From: Myxococcales bacterium | GTDB lineage: Bacteria; Myxococcota_A; Polyangia; Polyangiales; Houyiibacteriaceae | DNA length: 64,000 bases | Direction: 5' to 3' | Assembly: GCA_019637115.1 (NCBI GenBank) | Contig: JAHBWH010000009.1 | Location: 32,195 to 96,194 of the forward strand | Part shown: in pieces, positions 13,791 to 23,082 of the stretch | Layout of the letters: every line of letters starts with the position of its first letter | Numbering within the stretch: position 1 is the first letter of the stretch | Notes under the pieces: model-generated | What the model was told of the DNA's origin: nothing | Database searches by the model: none | What the model saw: only the letters and a program-made list of their open reading frames with translations | Position numbers and translations under genes: made by a program

Positions 13791-16550
13791 AGGCGGCGCG
13801 CCCTGCGAAGATCGCCGCGCGCCGTCGAAGGTGATGCGGAAGCGGGTGCCCTCGCCTCGCTCGAGCGTGACCTGGCCGCGGAGCTGTCGGGTCAGATCGC
13901 GGACCAAGCGCAGCCCGAGCGAGCGCGCGCGCTCCCAGTCGAAATCGGGCGGCACGCCGATCCCATCGTCGGCCACCTCGAGCACGACGGCGCCCTCGGC
14001 GTCGAGCAGGGCCGTGACCGTGACGCGTCCGCGTCGGGTCGGGAAGGCGTGCTTCAGCGAGTTCGAGACGAGCTCGGCCACGATGAGCGCGCACGGGACC
14101 GCCGCCTCGATGTCGAGGACGACGTCGCTCGCATGCGCCTCGACCTCGATGCCTTCGGCGCCATAGCTCGCGCGGATCGCGCCGACGAGGCCCCGGAGGT
14201 AGAGGCCGAGGTCGACCCCCGCGAGATCCGCCGAGCGGTAAAGCTGCTCGTGCACGAGCGCGATCGACTGGATGCGCAGCCGGCTCTCGTCGAGCATTGC
14301 GCGGGCCTCCTCGCTGTCCGTGCGTCCGCGCTGGAGCGAAAAGAGGCTCGAGATCACCTGCAGGTTGTTCTTCACGCGGTGGTGGACCTCCTTGAGCAGC
14401 ATCTCCTTCTCGCGCAGCGCGCGCACGGTCGCCTCTTCGAGGCGCTTGCGCTCGCTGATGTCGGTGTGCACCGAGATCCACACGGGGCCGTACTCCTCGT
14501 GCTCGTACGTGGAGACGCTCGCGGCGGTCCAGATCGTCGTGCCATCCTTTCGACGGTTGAGGATCTCGCCGTGCCACTCTCCGTGGCGCTCGAAGTGCGC
14601 GATGATCTCCGCGGCGCGCGCTTCGGGGTCGAGGTCGCCGGGCGCGTTGATGACGTGGACCGGTTGGCCGACGAGCTCCCCCGGTCCATAGCCGAAGAGC
14701 TCCTCGATGCGACGGTTCGCGAAGACGATGCGGAGATCGCTCGTCCGCGTGAGGAAGACGCCCTCGGCGAGGTTCGTGAACATGGCCGCCTGAAAGCGCG
14801 ACTGCTCGAGGAGGCGCGCGTTGTCGAGCGCCAGCGCGACCCGCGCGGCGAGCGCTTCTGCGAGGACGAGATCCGAGCGCTCGAAGGGGGGTTCGGCCTC
14901 GGCGCGAGCGAGGCAGATCACGGCGAGGCGCTGCCCGCGCGCGCTCATCGGCGCCCACATCACGGAGTGGACCCCCGCGGCCTGTAACGCTTCGAGGTGC
15001 GCGGGGCTGGTGGCGAGCGCCTCGCGCAGCGGCGCCCCACGAGCCTCGGCGATGCGCCCGGCCGTCGCCTGCGCCATCTCGGACGCGAGGCAGTCGGGCG
15101 GAAAGCTCGGCGCCTCGAGCGCGGCCGCCACCGCCGAATCCAGGGGAGCCCGCGACGCGAGCGCGACGCGACGCATCGAATCCCCCTCGACGAGGTCGAC
15201 GGCGCAGAGCGATCCCAGCGCGTCCGCGCCTAGCTTCGCCGCCACCTCGAGCAGCCCCTTCGGGTCGAGCTCCGAGGCGAGCTCGACGCTCGCGCGCGCC
15301 AAGAACTCCTGCTCGGCGAGCGCCGCGCGCACTTGGCCCTCGAGCGCGGCGCGCTCGGACACGTCCGCGATGAAGCCGAGCCAGCGGCCGTCGGGGAGCA
15401 CCTTCGCGGTCACCTCGACCGGGAGCCACGTGCCCGCCTTCGTGCGCATCTCCCAGGCGCCGACCTCGACCGAGCCGGCGAGCTGACGATCGCGAAGCGC
15501 CCAAAAACGCGCCTCATCCTCTGCTCGGATCAGGTCGACGACCCTCATCGACACCAGCTCCTCGCGCTGATAGCCGAGCATCTCGCACCCGGCCGGGTTC
15601 ACGTCGGCGTAGCGGCCCTCGAGATCCGCCGTGAACACCCCCATGGGAGCGTAGGTCAGGAGCTCTTGCGTCCGCCGTCGCTGCGCCTCCTCGCGCTGGT
15701 GTGTTCGCTCGAGGCGGGCCGCGGTCACCCCCACGAGCGCGAGCGCGAACGCCACGCCAGCGACGGTGCCGAGACCGAGGAGGAGCGGGAGATCGCGCAG
15801 GCCGGCGGCTCGCACGGCGGCCAAGAGCCCGAGCCCGGCGAGCGGCCCCACGACGATCGCCGCGACGCCGAGGCGCCGCAGCAGGCCGCCTGCGGGGGTC
15901 GCCGACGTGACGAGGCGCATCACCCCCTCGCGCGGGCGCGCCAGCAGCGCCCCCGCGGCGATCAAGAGCAACGAGACGCTCGTGGGGATCGCGACCCCCT
16001 GCACGGCTTTGGGCTCCGCCTCGTAGAGCTCCCCCGCGCCGAAGAGGTGCCCCACCAGCGTGACGAACGCGATGAAGAGCACGAGGAGCGCGAGCACCTC
16101 GCGCGGTCGCGCGCCCCTCGGGCCCTCGGCGTCGAAGACGATCGCCGCAGCGCCGAGCAGCGCGATCGCGAAGGCCGCGAGTGGAGACGGGCGTCCCGGG
16201 TGCGGCCCGGCCTCGTGCAGACGGGTCGGGAGCACGCGATCGATGCCGAGCTCGAGATCACCCAGGTACTCGACGAGGACGAGGGCGCCTACGACCAGCG
16301 CGAGCGCGCCGAGCACGCGCGCCAGCGCCTGCGCGGCGCGCGTGGGCTCCGCGCGGCTCGAGAGCGCGACCGCAACACCCGCGAGGACGAGGCTGAATCC
16401 GGTGATCGGCTGGATCGCCGGTCGTCCCGGCGCGAAGGTCGCGAACGAAGGCTCGCGCACGACGTGACCAAGCGAGGCGACGCCGGTGACCACCACCCCG
16501 AGGAGGGTGGCGAGGCGACCGGCCGCGACGAGGCGTCCGCGGTGGGGCAT
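13782..16550 (-). CDS. Membrane PAS-GAF-PAS sensor kinase (HisKA_2 type)
   Basis: A 922-residue histidine kinase. Residues 1-280 hold about eight hydrophobic helices; PAS1 spans about 293-415, a GAF-like domain 430-580, PAS2 583-705, a HisKA_2 dimerisation domain about 715-790 with EVHHRVKNNLQVISSLFSLQ (phospho-His about 721), and an ATPase domain to 905 (N-box LVSNSLKHAF, G-box DDGIGVP). HisKA_2 kinases usually phosphorylate separate receivers. It starts 1 bp after the stop of the REC-PAS-REC gene (TGA-G-ATG), so the two form an operon, with the response protein translated first. A membrane or intracellular redox/ligand stimulus read by PAS/GAF is likely; the ligand is unknown. Confidence 0.93.
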   Translation of the reverse strand: MPHRGRLVAAGRLATLLGVVVTGVASLGHVVREPSFATFAPGRPAIQPITGFSLVLAGVAVALSSRAEPTRAAQALARVLGALALVVGALVLVEYLGDLELGIDRVLPTRLHEAGPHPGRPSPLAAFAIALLGAAAIVFDAEGPRGARPREVLALLVLFIAFVTLVGHLFGAGELYEAEPKAVQGVAIPTSVSLLLIAAGALLARPREGVMRLVTSATPAGGLLRRLGVAAIVVGPLAGLGLLAAVRAAGLRDLPLLLGLGTVAGVAFALALVGVTAARLERTHQREEAQRRRTQELLTYAPMGVFTADLEGRYADVNPAGCEMLGYQREELVSMRVVDLIRAEDEARFWALRDRQLAGSVEVGAWEMRTKAGTWLPVEVTAKVLPDGRWLGFIADVSERAALEGQVRAALAEQEFLARASVELASELDPKGLLEVAAKLGADALGSLCAVDLVEGDSMRRVALASRAPLDSAVAAALEAPSFPPDCLASEMAQATAGRIAEARGAPLREALATSPAHLEALQAAGVHSVMWAPMSARGQRLAVICLARAEAEPPFERSDLVLAEALAARVALALDNARLLEQSRFQAAMFTNLAEGVFLTRTSDLRIVFANRRIEELFGYGPGELVGQPVHVINAPGDLDPEARAAEIIAHFERHGEWHGEILNRRKDGTTIWTAASVSTYEHEEYGPVWISVHTDISERKRLEEATVRALREKEMLLKEVHHRVKNNLQVISSLFSLQRGRTDSEEARAMLDESRLRIQSIALVHEQLYRSADLAGVDLGLYLRGLVGAIRASYGAEGIEVEAHASDVVLDIEAAVPCALIVAELVSNSLKHAFPTRRGRVTVTALLDAEGAVVLEVADDGIGVPPDFDWERARSLGLRLVRDLTRQLRGQVTLERGEGTRFRITFDGARRSSQGAPPPP

Positions 16551-16551
16551 C

Positions 16552-17973
16552 TCACGCGCTCGCGGTGGTGCGCCTCGCCCCTATGCACCGCGCGATCAGG
16601 GGCTCGAGCTCGTCCGCGCGAAAGGGCTTGTCGAGCCGGCGCCCGGCCATCGACTCGAGGAACGCCACGCCGCGTGCGTCTCGCGCCCCACCGCTCATGA
16701 CGATCATCCGACGCGCCAGGTCGGGGTGACGCGCCAGCAGATGCTCGTAGAGCTCCCGCCCGCTCATGCCCGGCATCGTCAGATCCGAGAGGACGACGTC
16801 GAAGGTCGCGCCGCCCTCGATGAGCTCGAGGCCTCGCTCGGCGGAGCTGACGACCGTGACGTCGTAGCGTGGCCGAAGGGTGACCTCGAGGATCCGGCCG
16901 ATGAGCGGCTCGTCGTCGATGACGAGCACGTGGGCCCGCGCCTCGCGGAGGGCCGCGGGCGCCGCGGGCGCGACCGCAGGCAGTGACGAGGCCCGGAGCG
17001 CGCGCATGATCGCAGCGACCCGGCTCGCGCCCTCCTCGGCCGAGCGCAAGGCGCCCTCGATGCGGGCGAGGATGGCGAGCTCCTCCGTCGCACGCCGAGG
17101 CCCGTCTCCAGCGCGGTCGGCGACCGAGCGCAGCGCGCGGAGGGCGTCGAGCTCGCGGAGGGCCGCGCCGATCCCGACGAGCGAGGTCGTGAGCGGCCCG
17201 TTGATGTCGTGCTGCGCCCGCGGGCTCGGCGCGCCGACGTCTCGAAACACGAGCACCGCCCCGAGCGTCCGTCCGTCGTCGCCGAGCACCGGGCCCGCGC
17301 TGCACTCGACCTCGCGCTCGCCGCTCGCCGCGCACAACCGCGCCTTCGAGGAGAGCACCTCACCCTCGAGCGCGCGGCGCAGGAGGTCGAGGGGCGCGCG
17401 GGTCGCCGCGTCGAGCAGACTCAGCGCAGGCTGTCGCCCGATCAGGTTCGCCTCCTCGGCCTCGAGGCACGAGAGCGCCGAGGCGTTCGCGAAGCGCACA
17501 CGCCCCGCCGCGTCGACGGCGATCAGCGCGTCGCTCACGCTGCCCACGGCCGACCGCAAGAGCGCCTCCCGCTCGCGCGCTTCGCGCTCGGCGTCGCGAC
17601 GCGCGAGCGCGACCTGCACCGCCGCCGCGACGGTTCGCTCCGTGAAAGGCTTGACGAGGTAGCCGTAGGGACTCGTCTCGCAAGCGCGATCGACCGTCTC
17701 GGGGTCGGCGAACGCCGTGAGGAAGACGATCGGCACCGAAGCCGCCTCCCGCGCGGCCACCTCCCGGATCCTCGCCGAGGCCTCGATCCCCGTCATCTCG
17801 CCTTGCAGACGGATGTCCATGAGCACGAGGTCCGGCGCGAGCGACCTCGCCTTCTCGACCGCGTCCTCGCCCGCGTCCGCCCAGCCGACGACCTCGTGAC
17901 CGACGGCGACGAGCATCTGCTCGAGGTCCATCGCCGTGACCGGCTCGTCCTCCACCACCATGATGCGCGCCAT
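16552..17973 (-). CDS. REC-PAS-(H-box)-REC hybrid response regulator
   Basis: 473 residues. REC1 (1-115) has phosphoacceptor Asp53 in LMDIRL and Lys in KPFTE; a PAS domain covers about 135-245; a histidine-kinase-like H-box AQHDINGPLTTSLVG lies near 260 with a helical hairpin after it; REC2 (345-465) has Asp about 398 in LSDLTMPG and DKPF. No ATP-binding (HATPase) domain exists, so the protein cannot autophosphorylate and could pass phosphate between REC1, the His and REC2. Start: ATG 17973, with GGAGG 4 nt upstream. It is co-transcribed with the downstream sensor kinase. Confidence 0.88.
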   Translation of the reverse strand: MARIMVVEDEPVTAMDLEQMLVAVGHEVVGWADAGEDAVEKARSLAPDLVLMDIRLQGEMTGIEASARIREVAAREAASVPIVFLTAFADPETVDRACETSPYGYLVKPFTERTVAAAVQVALARRDAEREAREREALLRSAVGSVSDALIAVDAAGRVRFANASALSCLEAEEANLIGRQPALSLLDAATRAPLDLLRRALEGEVLSSKARLCAASGEREVECSAGPVLGDDGRTLGAVLVFRDVGAPSPRAQHDINGPLTTSLVGIGAALRELDALRALRSVADRAGDGPRRATEELAILARIEGALRSAEEGASRVAAIMRALRASSLPAVAPAAPAALREARAHVLVIDDEPLIGRILEVTLRPRYDVTVVSSAERGLELIEGGATFDVVLSDLTMPGMSGRELYEHLLARHPDLARRMIVMSGGARDARGVAFLESMAGRRLDKPFRADELEPLIARCIGARRTTASA

Positions 17974-18132
17974 CACACCTCCGACACACGACACAGTCGC
18001 CCGTCATGAATAATAACGATCTCGTCATGTCACCAGTGCCCGGGTGGTGAGGGTCGCGGCCGGGGTGAAGGCTCACGGTTGTCGGGCATCCCACCGCCAT
18101 CATGGGAGTGCCGGGGCGTGGTAAGCTGAGGC

Positions 18133-19686
18133 GTGCGGACGACCTGCAGTCTCTGGGTGCTCCTCCTCGTGGCGTGCGCGGTCGACCCCACCGGGCTGAA
18201 CGGGGGACGCCGGGACGGCGGCGACCCGCTCCCCGACGGTTCGTCCCCCCTCGACGCCGACGAACCACGCGACGCCGACGAAGCGCGCGACGCGCCGCCT
18301 CTCGACGCGCCACCGCCTCTCGACGCGCCGTGGCCCATCGACGCGCCGAGCTGCTCTGGCCCGTGCCCCGATGGCCCCTGCCTCCAATGGGCCGGGACGT
18401 GCTCTGCGGACGGACGGTGCGACTACCTCGCACGCGTCGGGGCCACCTGCGAACGAGAAGGAGAAGTCTGCCCCGGCGTCTGCGACGGCGCGGGCGAATG
18501 CTCGCCTCGGAGCTGCACGCCTCGTGCGCTCGTGCACCGCGCCGCGCTCACCATCGTGCAGCGCGAGGATAGCAGCGTCTACGGCAGCCTCTCGGGGTCG
18601 CCGATGGAGCTCCTCTGTCCCGAAGGCCATGGCGCGGTGGGTGTGCGCGCGGTCGCCCTGCGCGACGGCGACGATCGCGATCGGCTCCGCGAGCTCGCCC
18701 TCCTCTGCGCGCCGCTCGTCCTCCACGACGACGGAACGCTCGCGACCGCGGTCGAGGGCCCAGAGGTCGCCATCGGCGCCGACGCGAGCGAGGAGTCCCA
18801 GGTCGCGCGCTGCGCCTCAGGGTTCTTGCTCACCGGCTTCAAATACGGCGAGTCCTCGAGCCGCCTCGGCGGGCTGCGCATGCGCTGCCATCGACCGGCC
18901 GTGTCACGCTCGACGTCGGGCGGCCGCACGGTCGGCTATATCCTCAGCCGCGACGGCGGGCGCTCCGAGCCCGAGTCGGGCACCGTAGGCATCTCGAGCA
19001 ACTCCAACTTCGAGTGCGCGAACCCTGACTTCATCCGCGGCCTGTTGCTGGACGTCACGCCGACGGGCCGATACGTGTTCGCGCTCTCCGCGCGCTGCGG
19101 ACGGATGGTCGAGCCGCCGCGGACCACGCGGCTCGGCAGCGAGCGAGACGATCGCACGATCGACCTCTGCCCCGTCGGCGCGCTCATGACGGGTGTCGAG
19201 GCGAGGCTCGCGCTGGGCGGCGCGGCTGGACAGCTCGCGGGGTACGCGACGCGGTGCACCGCCCAAGACGTCATCGACCTCGGCGCCGCGGGCCTCTCGC
19301 TGCGGGCGGGCGCGGTGACGCGGGCGCCGGCGAGCGGGAGCCGCGGCTCGTTCTCGGACACGGACCCGCCAACGAGCGAGGACCCCGAGCGGCGCGCCTG
19401 CGCCGAGGGTGTGGTGGTGGAGCTCGGCGCGACGGAGGCCTCGAGCGGAGGCGAGGTGAGGCCCTCGGGTCTGCGCGGTGGATGCCGCGCGCTGGCGACC
19501 CCCGCCCCGCCCGCCCCGCTCGCGCCGACCGGCGCCACGGCCTCGTGGAGCTACGGCGGCTCGGGCGAGGCCCGTGGGCCCTTCGCGTGCCCCGCGGGCC
19601 ACCTGGCCCGCGGGGTCGTGGTCGACCACGGGCCGACGCTCAACGGCATCGCGCTCGAGTGTTGGCAGACCTTCGTCCGCGACTGA
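18133..19686 (+). CDS. Secreted lipoprotein with CP-G repeat modules
   Basis: 517 residues. N-terminus MRTTCSLWVLLLVACAVD with lipobox LVAC, then an Asp/Pro/Ala-rich linker (DADEPRDADEARDAPP), a short Cys-rich segment and four to five repeats of the pattern L/F-C-P-x-G-x4-G ... L-x-G-x4-C (LCPEGHGAVGVRA, LCPVGALMTGVEA, FACPAGHLARGVV). Such modules form small beta-folds in secreted adhesion-like proteins. Function unknown; location is probably outer membrane or cell surface. Start GTG 18133, with TAAGCT 5 nt upstream and no Shine-Dalgarno. Confidence 0.7.
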   Translation: MRTTCSLWVLLLVACAVDPTGLNGGRRDGGDPLPDGSSPLDADEPRDADEARDAPPLDAPPPLDAPWPIDAPSCSGPCPDGPCLQWAGTCSADGRCDYLARVGATCEREGEVCPGVCDGAGECSPRSCTPRALVHRAALTIVQREDSSVYGSLSGSPMELLCPEGHGAVGVRAVALRDGDDRDRLRELALLCAPLVLHDDGTLATAVEGPEVAIGADASEESQVARCASGFLLTGFKYGESSSRLGGLRMRCHRPAVSRSTSGGRTVGYILSRDGGRSEPESGTVGISSNSNFECANPDFIRGLLLDVTPTGRYVFALSARCGRMVEPPRTTRLGSERDDRTIDLCPVGALMTGVEARLALGGAAGQLAGYATRCTAQDVIDLGAAGLSLRAGAVTRAPASGSRGSFSDTDPPTSEDPERRACAEGVVVELGATEASSGGEVRPSGLRGGCRALATPAPPAPLAPTGATASWSYGGSGEARGPFACPAGHLARGVVVDHGPTLNGIALECWQTFVRD

Positions 19687-19737
19687 CCCGGCCGCGACTG
19701 ATCCGGCCGCGACTGATCCAGGCTGGTCCTGGCGCGA

Positions 19738-20289
19738 TCATCCGCAGGCGACGCCGCACACCATCGTCCCGTCGGGGCAAGTCACCCCCGCCGGCGCGCC
19801 GTCATCGGGGCCGCAGTTCAGCGAGCACGAGGCGTTGGTCCCGCACACCACCACGCAGCCGCCGGTGCACTTCACGTTGCAGCTCGACGAGTCCGTGCAC
19901 TCGACCCGGCTCCCCGGCCCGAGGTTCAGCTTGCAGTCGGACGAGTCACGACACGAGACGAGGGTCTCCCCCGTAGTCTTCAGGTCGCAGTCGGACGAGT
20001 CCTCGCAGGCCAGCTCACCCGACTCGACGTTCGCTTTGCACTCGGTCGAACCCACGCAACGCAGGAGGACGCGCTCGCCCGAGCCGTTGCACTTGGCGTC
20101 GCCCTCGCAAAGCAGATCGCACGTCCCCTCGCAGGTCGTGTTGCAGTCGTCCGTGCAGGCACACCCTGCCGCGTCGTCACATGCGCACGCGCCCGCGCAC
20201 GTCGCCCGGCCGGGAGGTTCGCTGCTCCCGCACCCTACCAAGCCGAGACCGGACACCAGCACCGCCAAACCGAAAGCAATCGTTCGCAT
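19738..20289 (-). CDS. Cys-rich repeat lipoprotein (183 aa)
   Basis: MRTIAFGLAVLVSGLGLVGCGSS gives a clear lipobox (LVGC). The mature protein holds about 30 Cys. The C-terminal half is built of about 20-residue units of the form C-x-D-S-S-x-C-x-L/V (LACEDSSDCDL, VSCRDSSDCKL, VECTDSSSCNV), a spacing that suggests a disulphide-stapled beta-solenoid. Start ATG 20289 is preceded by GAGGTGACC. Function unknown; surface-exposed by inference. It is divergent from the next Cys-rich gene. Confidence 0.72.
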   Translation of the reverse strand: MRTIAFGLAVLVSGLGLVGCGSSEPPGRATCAGACACDDAAGCACTDDCNTTCEGTCDLLCEGDAKCNGSGERVLLRCVGSTECKANVESGELACEDSSDCDLKTTGETLVSCRDSSDCKLNLGPGSRVECTDSSSCNVKCTGGCVVVCGTNASCSLNCGPDDGAPAGVTCPDGTMVCGVACG

Positions 20290-20529
20290 GGTCACCTCGA
20301 ACTCTGAAGACCTCGTCATCCTGCCAAATACCCGCTCGAAGGGACGTCAGGGGTTCCCTCTCCGCGACCGCGCTGCGCTCCACGACCGTGAGCTCGCCCC
20401 ACGGCGCACAGACCAACAAAGCCGGAAGATTTCGTCATCACTGTGATCTCGTCGTGTTTCGACTGACACGGGATCACCCGATGGACCCGTTCGTCGGACG
20501 TCGTGCCACCCTCCGACGTGGAGGTCAGG

Positions 20530-22041
20530 ATGCGACTGGAGCTCGACTCGACTCGTGTGGTCACGCGCTTCCCCGAGGTGCTCGCTGCGTTCCTCGCGGT
20601 GACGTTGGTGGCGTGCAGCTGCAACGGCGACGACCCAGCGCCGCCCGACGGCGGCGACGCCGCGAGCTGCGCGCCGATCGGCGCGAGCTGCGCAGAGGTC
20701 GCTTGCTGCACCGGCGCGCTCTGCGAAGGTGGGGTCTGCGTCGAGGAAGGGCCGTGCGCGGCGCTCGGCGCGAGCTGCGCCGACGAGGCCTGTTGCAGCG
20801 GTGGCGTCTGCGAGGACGACGTCTGCGTCGAGGAGCCTTGCGCGGAGCTCGGCGAGGCCTGCGGCGACCTGCTCTGCTGCGGGGAGGGGCGCTGCGAGGA
20901 CGCGCTCTGCGTCTCGTGCAGCAGCGATGGGCGGTCGTGCGCCGTCAATTCCGATTGTTGCTCCGAGCTCTGCGACGGCGGCCGGTGCACGACGGGCGTC
21001 GACTGCGGCCTGGTGGGCACCGCCTGCGCCGAGGACGGCGACTGCTGCGCGGGCGCGTGCACCGAGGGCGAGTGTGTCCCGCCCCCGGTCGACTGCGCGC
21101 CGCTCGGCTCGGCCTGCGCGAACGCGGGCGCGTGCTGCTCCGGCAACTGCGAGGGCGGCGCCTGCGCGACCTCCCCGGGATGCCGCCCTGCTGGGGAGAC
21201 CTGCACCGACGACTCCCAATGCTGCATCGGCCTGTGCTCGGACGGCCTCTGCGCTGCCTCCGGCGCGTGCCGCGTCGCGGGCGAGCCCTGCGGGACCGAG
21301 GGCTTGAGCGGCTCGTGTTGCTCGACGCTCTGCCTCGACGCCACGGGCAGCGGCGTCGCCACGTGCCAATTCCTTGGGGGCTGCCGCGTCGTCCGGGAGG
21401 TCTGCACCCGCGACAGCGACTGCTGCTCGGGCTCGTGCGCGGCGTCGGGGACGACGTCAGACGGCCGGCCCATCATGCGCTGCGAGCGGACCACGTCGTG
21501 CCAGCAGCCTGGCGAGACGTGTGCCTTCGGCGGCTCGAGCTCGAACTGCTGCCCGAGCGGCGGCGGCCGACGAGGGTGTGAGCCCGCCGGTATCGGCGTC
21601 TCCCGGTGCGTCGGCGGAGGTCGCTGCGAGGCGCTCGCGGGCGACGCATGCGAAGCCGACGCGGACTGCTGCCCAGAGCCCCCTGGCCTTCGCTGTCGCC
21701 CGAGCGTGGCCGCGGGGGGCGCCGACCGCTGCTGCCTGCCCGACGGAGAGACGTGCGCGTTCGGCGACCTCTGCTGCGGCGGCGTCTGCACGCCGGACTC
21801 GGAGGGCGTGCTCCGCTGCGGGTCGGCCTGCGTCCCGGACGGCGGGTCCTGCACCACCGCGCGCGACTGCTGCGGCTGCGCCTGCGTGAGCGGCACGTGC
21901 TCGAGCGATCCGGCCGATTGCAGCGAGTGCACGCTCGGGCAGCTCGGCGACTTCTGCTCGACCACGGCCGAGTGCTGCAACGCACCGCCGGTCTACTGCA
22001 ACTCGGACGTGGCCGAGTTCTCGACGTGCGTCGTGCGCTGA
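20530..22041 (+). CDS. Secreted protein with 14 cystine-knot-like modules
   Basis: 503 residues. After a membrane-targeting N-terminus ending VTLVACSCNGDD (lipobox VAC) come 14 consecutive modules of 25-42 residues with the order C-C-CC-C-C, for example CAPIGASCAEVACCTGALCEGGVC and CGLVGTACAEDGDCC...C...C. The C-x6-C-x(n)-CC-x(n)-C-x(n)-C spacing is that of inhibitor-cystine-knot (knottin) peptides. The linkers are short. No catalytic motif is present, so a protease-resistant extracellular scaffold or adhesin is the simplest reading. Start ATG 20530 with GGAGGT 4 nt upstream; GTG/ATG further 5' lacks a signal. Confidence 0.78.
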   Translation: MRLELDSTRVVTRFPEVLAAFLAVTLVACSCNGDDPAPPDGGDAASCAPIGASCAEVACCTGALCEGGVCVEEGPCAALGASCADEACCSGGVCEDDVCVEEPCAELGEACGDLLCCGEGRCEDALCVSCSSDGRSCAVNSDCCSELCDGGRCTTGVDCGLVGTACAEDGDCCAGACTEGECVPPPVDCAPLGSACANAGACCSGNCEGGACATSPGCRPAGETCTDDSQCCIGLCSDGLCAASGACRVAGEPCGTEGLSGSCCSTLCLDATGSGVATCQFLGGCRVVREVCTRDSDCCSGSCAASGTTSDGRPIMRCERTTSCQQPGETCAFGGSSSNCCPSGGGRRGCEPAGIGVSRCVGGGRCEALAGDACEADADCCPEPPGLRCRPSVAAGGADRCCLPDGETCAFGDLCCGGVCTPDSEGVLRCGSACVPDGGSCTTARDCCGCACVSGTCSSDPADCSECTLGQLGDFCSTTAECCNAPPVYCNSDVAEFSTCVVR

Positions 22042-22045
22042 TGGC

Positions 22046-22957
22046 TCACGGCGTCGCGTAGCGGCGCCACGCGCGCTCGGAGGGCGAGCGGACGAAGATG
22101 GCCGCGAGGCCCAGCCCCCCGACCGCGGTGGTGCCCGTCGCGATCGCCGCGCCGAGGTGCGTGTCGATGCGCGAGCGTGCCGTGAAGCCGATGAGCACGG
22201 CCGTGGCCACGAGGTTCAGGGCGCCGAAGACGCCGCCGAAGATGCGGCGGCGACGATCGCGCGCGGCGGCGGCTTCGAGGGCGCGCTCGCTGGCCTCGAA
22301 GGCCGTCGGCGTCAGGCCGGCGGCGCGTGCGGCGACGAAGTCGTCGTAGTTCTGGCGCGCGTCGCGCGGGCCGCGCGGGCGCGCGAACCCTCGGTAGGCG
22401 ATCACGGCGAGCGTCGCCGCTCCGACGAGGCAGCCGACGCCGAGGACCAGGTCGACCGTGCTGGGGTTCCGCTCGAGCAGGTGGTCGAACGCGCAATAGG
22501 CCTCGAAGACGGCGACGACCAGCGCGCGCTGGGCGGCGAGGAACGAGACCGGATCGAAGGCGAGCGCGGCGTACTCGAGCGAGTACGCGAGGCGGTCGAC
22601 GTCGGTGGAGGGGAGCGTGAGGCGGACGGGGCTGGAGTGTCGCGCCGTGTCGACGTCCGAGCCCACGCCCAAGACCGCGTCCGAGCCCGTGGAGACGGTG
22701 TCCGAGCCCGCTTCCGAGACCGCGTGGGAGACCGTGGAGACGGTGTCCGAGCCCGCCGCGTGGGAGACCGTGGAGACGGTGTCCGAGCCCGCCGCGTGGG
22801 AGACCGTGGAGACGGTGTCCGAGCCCGCGTCCGAGGCCGCGTCCGTGGTTTCCGGGTCGGGAACGACCCCGTCCTGCGCGTACGCCGTGGGGGTCGACAG
22901 CGCCAGCGCGAGGAAGAGGCTCACGCTTCTAGCCCGAAGCTCGTTCCGGGTTGCCAT
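22046..22957 (-). CDS. Secreted/membrane hypothetical protein with GSDTVSTVSHAA repeats
   Basis: 303 residues and not recognised. Signal peptide SVSLFLALALSTPTAYAQ, then three copies of GSDTVSTVSHAA, a helical middle part, and two hydrophobic hairpins (LVLGVGCLVGAATLAVIAYRG; FGALNLVATAVLIGF and TTAVGGLGLAAIFV) that suggest 3-4 membrane helices near the C-terminus. ATG 22957 falls inside copy B of the dispersed repeat, so the first residues (MATRNELRAR) are repeat-derived. Convergent with the knottin-module gene, 4 bp apart. Confidence 0.6.
   Translation of the reverse strand: MATRNELRARSVSLFLALALSTPTAYAQDGVVPDPETTDAASDAGSDTVSTVSHAAGSDTVSTVSHAAGSDTVSTVSHAVSEAGSDTVSTGSDAVLGVGSDVDTARHSSPVRLTLPSTDVDRLAYSLEYAALAFDPVSFLAAQRALVVAVFEAYCAFDHLLERNPSTVDLVLGVGCLVGAATLAVIAYRGFARPRGPRDARQNYDDFVAARAAGLTPTAFEASERALEAAAARDRRRRIFGGVFGALNLVATAVLIGFTARSRIDTHLGAAIATGTTAVGGLGLAAIFVRSPSERAWRRYATP
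22690..22830 (-). repeat. 36-bp tandem repeats in coding sequence
   Basis: Three nearly identical 36-bp units plus partial flanking copies encode GSDTVSTVSHAA within the 22046-22957 gene, directly after the signal peptide. High identity between units points to recent expansion; the period keeps the frame. Confidence 0.85.
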
Positions 22958-23082
22958 GGATGATCGGCATGCAGATCGTTTGCCGCGCGGACGAAGGACG
23001 GGCCAAAGCCGACTCGAGGTCGGCGAGCAAGATCCGCAGCGAGGGCCGCGGATCCCCGGAACGAACTTCGGGTTGGGGGCAC
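22931..23082. repeat. Dispersed repeat, copy B (~150 bp)
   Basis: Left end CCCGAAGCTCGTTCCGGGTTGCC and right end CCCGGAACGAACTTCGGGTTGGGGG are imperfect inverted repeats. The interior has GACTCGAGGTCGGCGAGC, shared with copies A and C. It covers the start region of the 22046-22957 gene. Confidence 0.78.

Noticed and set aside
18027..18050. TCACCA...TGGTGA inverted repeat before the 18133 lipoprotein gene
   Set aside because: Only 6-base arms with a GC-rich middle; could occur by chance at this composition.
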